DNA from: Rhizobiaceae bacterium
GTDB lineage: Bacteria > Pseudomonadota > Alphaproteobacteria > Rhizobiales > Rhizobiaceae
Direction: 5' to 3'
Length of the DNA stretch: 10,856 nucleotides
NCBI GenBank assembly: GCA_021648425.1
Contig: JAKISV010000093.1
Span: forward strand, 1 to 10,856
The translations under genes and the position numbers were made by a program. The notes under the pieces are model-generated. The model did no database searches, was not told the origin of the DNA, and saw nothing but the letters and a program-made list of their open reading frames with translations. Shown here piece by piece: positions 1 to 5,459 of this stretch. The number at the start of each line of letters is the position of its first letter. Within the stretch, counting starts at the first letter, position 1.

Positions 1-644
1 TAAACGACAAACTTGCGCTGCTTGCAACCGGCCATGACAATCGTGCGCCCGTTTAGATATGGGGCACCCTTTGTGACGCCGCGCCACATAACAATACCAC
101 CCCAGACCGGTGGCCCTTCATCCGGGTAATAAAATGACCTCACTGTGGAATGAATCCCATCGGCACCGATCAGCACATCACCATGAAGTTTGCTTGTTGC
201 GTTGCCGGTTGCACGATCGCTCAGATGAATTTCAATGCCCCGGGCAGTTTCATGCCATTGCTCAACTGCAGCACCGGTTATTACCGCATCATTGCCAAGG
301 CGTTTGCGAACTTCTGCCAGCAGCAACATTTGAATTTTGCCGCGATGGATTGAAAACTGTGGCCAGTTATAGCCCGCATATTTGCCGCGTGGTTCACTCC
401 ATATTTTCTGACCATGGCTGGAAAAATAGCAAACTTCTTTGGTGCGCAAACCGATTTTATCCAGTTGAGGCAAAAGACCCAGAGCCTCAAATTCGCGAAT
501 GGCATGGGGTTGCAGATTTATACCCAACCCCAAAGGGCGAATTTCGCGAACCGCTTCAAATACCTGCGTTTTGATACCGACACTGTGCAGGCTCAAGGCA
601 AGGGTCAGGCCACCAATTCCAGCACCTGCAATCAAAACACTCAT
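1..644 (-). CDS. PhzS-like FAD-dependent monooxygenase, C-terminus beyond the left edge
   Basis: The minus-strand frame stays open from an ATG at 644 to the window edge and gives the first 214 residues, about half of a family protein of roughly 380-400 residues. It starts with the FAD-binding Rossmann motif GAGIGGL (residues 6-12). Further features are IRPLGLGINLQPHAI near residues 37-51, WSEPRGKYAG, a SIHRGKIQMLLL stretch, the DG motif GADGIHSTVR, and GGIVMWRGVT near the cut. This pattern fits class A flavoprotein hydroxylases, and the sequence most resembles PhzS, the 5-methylphenazine-1-carboxylate monooxygenase of Pseudomonas. Many bacteria without phenazine genes carry such a homologue with unknown substrate, so I do not claim phenazine chemistry. 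Expected role: NAD(P)H-dependent, FAD-dependent hydroxylation of an aromatic compound in the cytoplasm. It follows dctP on the same strand 75 bp away, so co-transcription is possible. Family is confident, substrate unknown. Confidence 0.85.
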   Translation of the reverse strand, partial: MSVLIAGAGIGGLTLALSLHSVGIKTQVFEAVREIRPLGLGINLQPHAIREFEALGLLPQLDKIGLRTKEVCYFSSHGQKIWSEPRGKYAGYNWPQFSIHRGKIQMLLLAEVRKRLGNDAVITGAAVEQWHETARGIEIHLSDRATGNATSKLHGDVLIGADGIHSTVRSFYYPDEGPPVWGGIVMWRGVTKGAPYLNGRTIVMAGCKQRKFVV

Positions 645-671
645 TGCCGCCTCAATATCAATTCAGTGGTG

Positions 672-700
672 AAAGGGCGCAAACAAATGCTGCGCCCTTT
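672..700 (-). terminator. Perfect 10-bp hairpin between dctP and the monooxygenase gene
   Basis: The arms AAAGGGCGCA (672-681) and TGCGCCCTTT (691-700) are exact reverse complements around a 9-base loop. The hairpin lies 20 bp past the dctP stop codon. Read in the dctP direction, the stem ends in CCCTTT and is then followed by CACC, so the U tract is short. Read on the plus strand the tract is better (CCCTTTTTG), but no plus-strand gene lies upstream. I infer either a leaky terminator or a 3'-end stabiliser that keeps dctP mRNA above the downstream gene. Confidence 0.6.
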
Positions 701-719
701 TTGTTGGTTGGATGATCAC

Positions 720-1757
720 CTATTTCGAATTTTTGGCAATCATATCGCGGGCATCCTGCACCATGGTAGAACCGGGCAGACCCTTGGCATCCATTTCGCT
801 GGCCCAATCGGTGATCAGCGAAGCAGATAATTCTTTCCACCGTGCACGCTCTTCATCAGACAATGTAACAATCTTGTTGTCAGTGCCGGCAGTAACTTCG
901 CGGCCAACTAAATCACCTTCATCCATAGCGCGACCAGCCCAGGCGGAGGTTTCAACTCCCGCATTGTCATCGATAACTTTTTTCAAATCATCAGGTAACT
1001 TATCATAACTGGCCTGATTCATAGCCCAGATGAAATAGGTGTTATACAGCGAAAAATCCCCGCCGATTTCAGTGTGAGAATCCGCCAGCTCATGTATTTT
1101 CAAAGCTGGAACAATCTCCCATGGGATAACGCCGCCATCAACAACGCCTTTGGATAATGATTCCGGAAATGCCGGCACCGGCATGCCTACGGGTATGGCA
1201 CCCATTTTTTCGAGCAGCTTGTTAGCCTGTCGGGAAGGGCCGCGCAATTTAAGATCTTTCATGTCTTCCAGTTTGGTAACCGGATCACCCTTCTTGTGAA
1301 TAACGCCCTCTCCGTGCACATGAACCGCAAGCAGTTTCACCTGTTTCATCTGCTCAGGCATATATTTCTGGGTATATTCCCAGGCTGCCCGAGAAGTGGC
1401 TTCTGCACTGGTTGAAGATACAAACGGCAACTCAAATGCCTCAACTTCCGGGAAACGGCCCGGCGTATAGGAAGGAATTGCCCAGCCACCATCAATCACA
1501 CCATCTTTGATCTGATCGAAAAGCGCCGGTGGTTTACCGCCCAGTTGCATTCCGGGATAAATTTCGATTTTTATACGCCCGCCGGATTCTTTCATTACTT
1601 TTTCAGCCCACGGCACCATAAAGCGGGCAGGCACAGAACCTTTTGGCGAAATGAAATGCTGAAAGCGCAGCGTAAATTCCTGCGCGAGCGATTGGCTTGC
1701 GGTGACCATTGCACCTGCAGCAACAACCGCGGCCAGTAGTGTTTTTGTGAATTTCAT
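720..1757 (-). CDS. dctP: TRAP transporter substrate-binding protein, DctP family
   Basis: This is a complete protein of 345 residues, the usual size for DctP. I chose the ATG at 1757 because a strong ribosome binding site (GGGAGGA, 6 nt spacing) precedes it and because the protein then begins with a clean signal peptide. The longer frame up to 1802 would bury that signal. The signal peptide is residues 1-25, with a hydrophobic core LLAAVVAAGAMV and a likely cleavage at SLA|QE, so the protein is periplasmic. Family features are PGMQLGGKPPALFDQIKDG (about 68-86), GRFPEVEAFELPF, and the segment LKLRGPSR, whose arginine (about R172) is where the family grips the carboxylate of its ligand. VVDGGVIPWE follows. 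DctP delivers organic acids or similar anions to the DctQ/DctM membrane subunits. Neither is present here: the downstream gene is a flavin monooxygenase and the upstream one is a divergent helicase. The ligand cannot be read from the sequence. Confidence 0.93.
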   Translation of the reverse strand: MKFTKTLLAAVVAAGAMVTASQSLAQEFTLRFQHFISPKGSVPARFMVPWAEKVMKESGGRIKIEIYPGMQLGGKPPALFDQIKDGVIDGGWAIPSYTPGRFPEVEAFELPFVSSTSAEATSRAAWEYTQKYMPEQMKQVKLLAVHVHGEGVIHKKGDPVTKLEDMKDLKLRGPSRQANKLLEKMGAIPVGMPVPAFPESLSKGVVDGGVIPWEIVPALKIHELADSHTEIGGDFSLYNTYFIWAMNQASYDKLPDDLKKVIDDNAGVETSAWAGRAMDEGDLVGREVTAGTDNKIVTLSDEERARWKELSASLITDWASEMDAKGLPGSTMVQDARDMIAKNSK

Positions 1758-1787
1758 AGTAGTCCTCCCATCTGATTGCGTTTGTAT

Positions 1788-1806
1788 AAAAATCACAATC
1801 ATTATC
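1788..1806 (-). promoter_or_regulatory. Fur-box-like sequence upstream of dctP
   Basis: On the minus strand this 19-mer begins GATAATGATTGTGATT and agrees with the enterobacterial Fur consensus at 14 of 19 positions by hand alignment. It lies 30 bp before the dctP start codon, overlapping where a promoter should be. A weaker AATGATAAT echo occurs at 1891-1899. In many alphaproteobacteria the Fur homologue is a manganese regulator (Mur) and iron control belongs to RirA and Irr, so the regulator is uncertain. The stretch is AT-rich, which raises the chance of a coincidental match. Confidence 0.3.
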
Positions 1807-1949
1807 GTTTGAATAGTGTTTCAATTTAAAATCTTAGCCAACTATCCCCCTTAATGACAGCAATATTTTTCGGTGTCAGGTCATGGGTATATTATCATTT
1901 TAAGCAATGATCCGATTGCCTTCAGTCCAATTAGCAGCTGTTACAATGC

Positions 1950-1978
1950 TTGACTTAGGTGGTTAATTCACGTATCCG
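1950..1978 (+). promoter_or_regulatory. Possible promoter for the DEAD-box helicase gene
   Basis: A TTGACT -35 hexamer (1950-1955) is followed after 17 bp by TATCCG (1973-1978), a poor -10 with 3 of 6 matches. It is the best TTGAC-type candidate I found upstream on this strand. It would leave a leader of roughly 215 nt before the start codon. This is weak evidence. Confidence 0.22.
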
Positions 1979-2200
1979 CATCCATGAATACAAAAGAATG
2001 ATGCGACATTAACTACAAACATGCTGGCGGTATAGATTTGGGCAGATATTTTCTGTAAACTCCCACAAAGTCGTCAACGGGTTTCCAAACCGGTTCCTGG
2101 GGTAATTCCGGCCAAACAGGCTGAATAAATCTCCCGCAATTAGTCGCTGAATAAAAGCGTGCACCGGTTATCCATTTCAAGAAAGTACCTATATTCCCCC

Positions 2201-3598
2201 ATGAGTTTTGATAAACTTGGACTAAGTCCGAAAGTTCTGGCTGCTGTAGAATCATCCGGCTACACAACACCCACCCCGATACAGGCTGAAGCAATTCCAA
2301 ATATTATGGAACACCGCGACGTGCTTGGTATTGCACAAACCGGAACGGGCAAAACCGCTTCTTTTACCCTGCCGATGCTATCGCTGCTTGAAAAAGGCAG
2401 AGCACGCGCACGTATGCCGCGTTCACTGATATTGGAACCCACACGTGAGCTGGCAGCCCAGGTCGAAGAAAACTTCATCCGCTACGGCCAAAATCATAAA
2501 CTGAACGTTGCTCTGCTGATTGGCGGAGTATCATTTGATGAACAATTCAGGAAGCTTGATCGCGGCGTGGATGTATTGATAGCAACTCCCGGCCGCCTGC
2601 TTGATCATTTTGAGCGCGGTAAACTGCTGATGACCGGTGTTGATATTCTGGTAATTGATGAAGCAGACCGGATGCTGGACATGGGTTTCATTCCCGATAT
2701 TGAGCGCATCTGTAAATTGCTGCCATTCACCCGCCAGACTTTGTTTTTCTCCGCCACCATGCCAAAGGAGATTGAAGGACTTGCCGCAAAATTTTTGCAT
2801 AATCCAGTCGAAATCGCTGTTGCAAAATCTGCTACAACTTCCGAAACAATCACCCAAAGGGCTGTTTCCAGTGGTAAAAAAGACTTTGAAAAGCGTCAGG
2901 TTTTACGCGCGCTGATTGATAATGCCAAAGATTTGAAAAACGCCATTATCTTCTGCAATCGCAAACGCGATGTGGCGACACTCTGGCGCTCACTGGAGCA
3001 ACACGGTTATTCCTGCGGCGCACTGCATGGCGACATGGACCAGCGCAGCCGCACCACCATGCTGACTAATTTTCGCGAAGGTAAAATTGACCTGCTGGTG
3101 GCAAGCGACGTGGCAGCACGAGGTCTGGATATTCCCGACGTCAGCCATGTTTTTAACTATGATGTTCCAATCAACGCCGAGGACTATGTTCACCGCATCG
3201 GGCGAACAGGACGCGCCGGGCGTGAGGGCATGACATTTATGCTGGTAACCTCTGCCGACAAGAAAAATTTTGACGCAATCGAAAAACTGATTGGCCAGTC
3301 TATTGAGTGGCAGGATGACCCCGCCAGATTTGCAACACGCCCGTCACCGGATAAATCAACGGGAAAAGCAGAAGAAAAATCAGAAAACAAAACAACAGAC
3401 AAAAGCTCGCAAAACTCACGCTCAAACAAAAGAACAAGACGGCAAACTTCAACTGAAGAAGTCACCAGCGAAACATCGGAAACAAAAGCGCCTGTTGAAA
3501 GGAATCAAAAACCGAAAAACCCGGCAAAAAAACAAAAAGAAAAATCTTTTGCAGATGAAGAACACGTACCGGCATTTTTGCTGCGCGAACCACGGTAA
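2201..3598 (+). CDS. DEAD-box ATP-dependent RNA helicase (RhlE-like)
   Basis: This is a complete 465-residue protein. The ATG at 2201 was chosen because MSFDKLGLSPKVL is the usual beginning of this family. An in-frame GTG at 2159 would add 14 atypical residues. Neither start has a strong ribosome binding site. All helicase motifs are present: Q motif ending at Q28, Walker A AQTGTGKT (45-52), PTRELAAQ (80-87), TPGRLLD (129-135), DEAD (153-156), SAT (184-186), IIFCNRKRD (249-257), ASDVAARGLDI (301-311) and HRIGRTGRAG (331-340). It should unwind or remodel RNA in ribosome assembly, mRNA decay or cold adaptation. From about residue 380 to 450 there is a disordered tail rich in Lys, Glu, Ser, Thr and Asn, a likely RNA-binding extension. 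The protein ends with a separate short motif, HVPAFLLREPR. The gene stands alone: dctP is divergent and the tfoX-like gene converges with 21 bp between the stop codons. Confidence 0.96.
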   Translation: MSFDKLGLSPKVLAAVESSGYTTPTPIQAEAIPNIMEHRDVLGIAQTGTGKTASFTLPMLSLLEKGRARARMPRSLILEPTRELAAQVEENFIRYGQNHKLNVALLIGGVSFDEQFRKLDRGVDVLIATPGRLLDHFERGKLLMTGVDILVIDEADRMLDMGFIPDIERICKLLPFTRQTLFFSATMPKEIEGLAAKFLHNPVEIAVAKSATTSETITQRAVSSGKKDFEKRQVLRALIDNAKDLKNAIIFCNRKRDVATLWRSLEQHGYSCGALHGDMDQRSRTTMLTNFREGKIDLLVASDVAARGLDIPDVSHVFNYDVPINAEDYVHRIGRTGRAGREGMTFMLVTSADKKNFDAIEKLIGQSIEWQDDPARFATRPSPDKSTGKAEEKSENKTTDKSSQNSRSNKRTRRQTSTEEVTSETSETKAPVERNQKPKNPAKKQKEKSFADEEHVPAFLLREPR

Positions 3599-3619
3599 GA
3601 AATAATTAGGGGCAGAACC

Positions 3620-3991
3620 TTAATCGCGTAATTTTCTCTGACCTGGTGTTTTTTTCTGATCTGCCCTCAGCGCCACATCAAAAGCTTTCAGCGACCATTC
3701 GAGTAAAGCATCGCCATCATCGCTCAGCCGCTCGGGAATATACCAGTAACCCATAGTCGATGATTTGCCGCTCTTTCGAATATAGCGCCATTCTTCACAA
3801 CCTTCCGCTTCAAAATCGGAGATAGTTTGCTCATCTGCTTTCATTGAAATCCTGCCGTCAGATGTGGCAAGTGCATACATCAGGCCATGGCGAAATACGC
3901 CCACTCCTCCAAACATTTTTCGAATTGTTGTATCGGGTACAATGGAGAACATGTCTTCAAGCCACGTGATGAACTCCGGTTGCAAGGCCAA
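3620..3991 (-). CDS. TfoX/Sxy N-terminal-domain protein
   Basis: The protein has 123 residues and consists only of a TfoX N-terminal domain, whereas the competence regulator TfoX/Sxy has about 200 residues with an added C-terminal domain. The domain signature RKMFGGVGVFRHGLMYAL lies at about residues 24-41, followed by KADEQTISDFEAEGCEEW and a YWYIPERL segment. The start is a TTG at 3991, directly after the cupin stop codon (TAA-TTG). An in-frame stop lies immediately upstream, so no earlier start exists, and a later ATG (residue 14) would remove conserved sequence. Translation therefore probably depends on ribosomes ending the cupin gene. Single-domain TfoX proteins are common in alphaproteobacteria and have no settled function. 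I do not infer competence from it. It is the last gene of the VOC-cupin-TfoX operon. Confidence 0.85.
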   Translation of the reverse strand: MALQPEFITWLEDMFSIVPDTTIRKMFGGVGVFRHGLMYALATSDGRISMKADEQTISDFEAEGCEEWRYIRKSGKSSTMGYWYIPERLSDDGDALLEWSLKAFDVALRADQKKTPGQRKLRD

Positions 3992-4501
3992 TTATTCTTC
4001 ACCATCCCAATAGTCCACCGCATTTTCCAGGCGACCCAGATGGCGGAATTTGGCCGTCAAAGGCGTACCATCTTCCATGCGCGAATAAACGCCAAACTTA
4101 TTTGAGTCCGGATATTCAACCACTTCTGGCTGAAGGCGTGTGGAGATGGAGAAATACTTCATGGTTGTTTTGCCGGTATTGATGATCTGGTGGGCAAATT
4201 CCGGTCCACCTGCAGGTGCTGCAACCACGTCGCCGGATTTTAATGCATGCACATCCTCACCAAAGCGATATTCTCCCTCACCTTCCAGGATTATGAACAT
4301 TTCCTCATTGGCGTGATGCACATGGAAAGGAAAAGCTGTTTTTCCCGGCTCAACCTGCATATACATACAGCCGATTTGTTTAAGACCGATAAGTTTGCTG
4401 ATTGGCCCAAGCCTGGCTGAAAATCGACCACCGTTGGCAAAATCAAGCAGTTTAAGGTCGGCGGTGTTTGCAATCGGGTGTTTTGCGTCTTTTTCACTCA
4501 T
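3992..4501 (-). CDS. Cupin-domain protein
   Basis: This is a 169-residue single-domain cupin. Motif 1 is FHVHHANEE, giving metal ligands H60, H62 and E66. Motif 2 is GDVVAAPAGGPEFAHQIIN, with H104 as the fourth ligand and N108. All ligands are present, so it should hold a divalent metal in a beta barrel and act as a small-molecule enzyme or binding protein. The substrate cannot be told. The C-terminal third (EVVEYPDSNKFGVYSRM to WDGEE) lies outside the core motifs. Its ATG overlaps the VOC stop codon as ATGA, and its own stop touches the TfoX start, so all three are tightly coupled. The segment LEGEGEYRFG matches the turn typical of cupins annotated as general sugar- or acid-binding proteins, but this is not specific. 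Confidence 0.9.
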   Translation of the reverse strand: MSEKDAKHPIANTADLKLLDFANGGRFSARLGPISKLIGLKQIGCMYMQVEPGKTAFPFHVHHANEEMFIILEGEGEYRFGEDVHALKSGDVVAAPAGGPEFAHQIINTGKTTMKYFSISTRLQPEVVEYPDSNKFGVYSRMEDGTPLTAKFRHLGRLENAVDYWDGEE

Positions 4502-4914
4502 TGCCCCTTCTCCGCAAGTTTACTGTCCCAGAATGTAGCCTCAATTTTGTGGCCATCCAGATCACGCACAAAACATCCATAATAAGCTTCGCCATAAAGC
4601 GGGCGCGCGCCTGGTTCTCCATCGGGCTTTGCCCCTGCACTGATCGCTGCGCGCCAAAAATCATCGACCTCTTTGCGGGTTTCTACATGAAATCCAAAAT
4701 GTACGCCGTTTGCAACCGTAGCCGCTTCGCCATCATGGGGAACCTGCACCCAGAATTCCGGAAATTCTCTGCCATAGGCCGCAGAACCGGAAAAATCCAA
4801 CAACCGCTTTGCACCAATCGCTGCCATAACAGCATCGTAAAACTGAAGGGCTGCTTCGAAATCATTCGTACCAACCGATGCGTGCGACAAAATGGAGGGA
4901 TTATTTTTTCTCAT
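4498..4914 (-). CDS. VOC (glyoxalase/dioxygenase) family protein
   Basis: The protein has 138 residues, one VOC module pair as usual for small glyoxalase-like proteins. The ATG at 4914 is preceded by GGAG with 7 nt spacing and yields MRKNNPSILSHASVGTND, the typical opening. An upstream in-frame ATG at 4938 lies where the transcript is expected to begin, so I reject it. Likely metal ligands are H11 near the N-terminus, a histidine around 72-76 in GVHFGFHVE, and E125 in DGHKIEATF. The FYDAVMAAIGAKRL helix (25-38) is also family-like. Members include glyoxalase I, fosfomycin-resistance proteins and extradiol dioxygenases. This one looks like the broad lactoylglutathione-lyase-like group with no assigned reaction. 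It heads the VOC-cupin-TfoX operon. Confidence 0.9.
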   Translation of the reverse strand: MRKNNPSILSHASVGTNDFEAALQFYDAVMAAIGAKRLLDFSGSAAYGREFPEFWVQVPHDGEAATVANGVHFGFHVETRKEVDDFWRAAISAGAKPDGEPGARPLYGEAYYGCFVRDLDGHKIEATFWDSKLAEKGQ

Positions 4915-4938
4915 GATTATGCTCCGGAAAATCAACAA

Positions 4939-4980
4939 TGTTCTATTTTTGTTCTTTTTTCTTCAATTGTCAACAGAACA
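4939..4980. repeat. TGTTCT/AGAACA repeat cluster over the VOC promoter
   Basis: Plus-strand TGTTCT occurs at 4939-4944 and 4950-4955, 11 bp apart, which is one helical turn. The inverted copy AGAACA is at 4975-4980. The copies bracket the -35 and -10 hexamers. This layout suits a repressor operator, but no regulator gene is next to it. The T-rich context makes chance copies possible. Confidence 0.35.
4945..4973 (-). promoter_or_regulatory. Promoter of the VOC-cupin-TfoX operon
   Basis: On the minus strand a perfect -35 TTGACA (4968-4973) is followed by a 17-bp spacer and AAAAAT (4945-4950), a -10 with 4 of 6 matches. Transcription would begin near 4937 and leave a leader of about 23 nt that contains the GGAG ribosome binding site. 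The promoter lies in the 83-bp gap after sufA, so the operon can be expressed apart from sufA. Confidence 0.5.
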
Positions 4981-4997
4981 GTAGAATATAGGATTTT

Positions 4998-5381
4998 TCA
5001 GGAAGAGCGCAGATCCTGCAGCATTTCGGGGGACATTTCAGCGGGAGTCAGTTCAACGGATTCACCGCAACCACAGGCCGATGACTGGTTGGGGTTATTA
5101 AAAACAAACCCGGTGCGCAGTTTGGATGTTTCAAAATCCATTTCGGTTCCCAGTAAAAACAGCGTTGCATCGCGTGCCACATAGACATCACCAGCATCTG
5201 TTTCCACTCTGTCGGCTGTGTCGTCGGGTTCGTTCACCAGATCAACAGTATATTCCATACCCGCGCAGCCACCTTTTTTGATGCCAACACGAATACCTGT
5301 TGCGCCTTCATTGGAAGTAAGAATAGAACTCAACCGCGTTTTGGCAGCGTCAGTCAGGCTGATCACTTGAAATGTGGACAT
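4998..5381 (-). CDS. sufA: A-type iron-sulfur carrier SufA
   Basis: This is a complete 127-residue HesB/IscA-type protein. The ATG at 5381 follows AAGGAG with 6 nt spacing. The frame extends 17 codons further, but the extension (MLSPYISDLKR...) overlaps the predicted promoter and is unlike the family. The three cluster ligands are present: C39 in KKGGCAGMEY, and C103 and C105 in SSACGCGES. SufA accepts Fe-S clusters from the SufBCD scaffold and passes them to target proteins in the cytoplasm. In rhizobia it usually ends the suf operon directly behind the DUF59 gene. Here it is about 2.6 kb from sufT, with a SulP transporter gene and a YHS gene between. Its own promoter lies just upstream. The opposite end of the gene is 83 bp from the VOC start. 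A generic IscA/ErpA label would also fit by sequence, but the suf neighbours favour SufA. Confidence 0.92.
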   Translation of the reverse strand: MSTFQVISLTDAAKTRLSSILTSNEGATGIRVGIKKGGCAGMEYTVDLVNEPDDTADRVETDAGDVYVARDATLFLLGTEMDFETSKLRTGFVFNNPNQSSACGCGESVELTPAEMSPEMLQDLRSS

Positions 5382-5414
5382 ATCTTGCTCCTTGGGAAAG
5401 CGCTTCAGGTCACT

Positions 5415-5443
5415 AATATATGGTGATAACACCTAAATATCAA
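5415..5443 (-). promoter_or_regulatory. sufA promoter with an internal dyad
   Basis: On the minus strand TTGATA (5438-5443, 5 of 6 matches) and TATATT (5415-5420, 5 of 6 matches) are separated by exactly 17 bp. Within the spacer, GGTGTTATCACC (5422-5433) is a 12-bp palindrome with one mismatched pair. A protein bound there would occlude RNA polymerase, so it is a candidate operator for control by iron or cluster status. It does not match the IscR or Irr consensus in an obvious way. Confidence 0.55.
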
Positions 5444-5459
5444 TGCGGTTATAATGCAG

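Larger units (their letters stand above)
1758..2200. other. 443-bp divergent intergenic region between dctP and the helicase
   Basis: I find no convincing gene here. It contains the dctP ribosome binding site (1763-1769) and Fur-like box (1788-1806). An inverted repeat ATCATT/AATGAT occurs at 1894-1911 (6-bp arms, 6-bp loop) with no T tract, so it looks more like an operator or cruciform than a terminator. A possible helicase promoter is at 1950-1978. A small GGTTT-CC-AAACC repeat and the palindrome AACCGGTT lie in 2080-2100. If the promoter guess is right the helicase mRNA has a leader of over 200 nt. A minus-strand reading frame covers 2013-2300 but runs 100 bp into the helicase gene in antisense, and I do not accept it as a gene. 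Confidence 0.6.

Noticed and set aside
110..830. Overlapping plus-strand frames at the left end
   Set aside because: The minus strand carries an uninterrupted PhzS-like protein over 1-644, and dctP covers 720 onward. The plus-strand translations have no domain character.
1894..1911. Inverted repeat ATCATT/AATGAT as a terminator or small-RNA end
   Set aside because: The stem is short and AT-rich, no T tract follows on either strand, and no transcript source is evident.
2013..2300. Minus-strand reading frame of 95 codons upstream of and into the helicase gene, with a tryptophan- and proline-rich end
   Set aside because: It overlaps the helicase start by 100 bp in antisense, has no recognisable ribosome binding site or family motif, and looks like chance openness. 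A decayed gene end outside the helicase cannot be fully excluded.
3291..3605. Lysine- and glutamine-rich frame over the end of the helicase gene
   Set aside because: It is the +1-type shadow of the A-rich helicase tail and does not indicate a frameshift, since the helicase frame itself runs through to a conserved-looking C-terminus.
5422..5433. GGTG/CACC dyad as the SulP terminator
   Set aside because: The stem would have only four base pairs and no T tract follows. Its location inside a well-spaced promoter fits an operator better.
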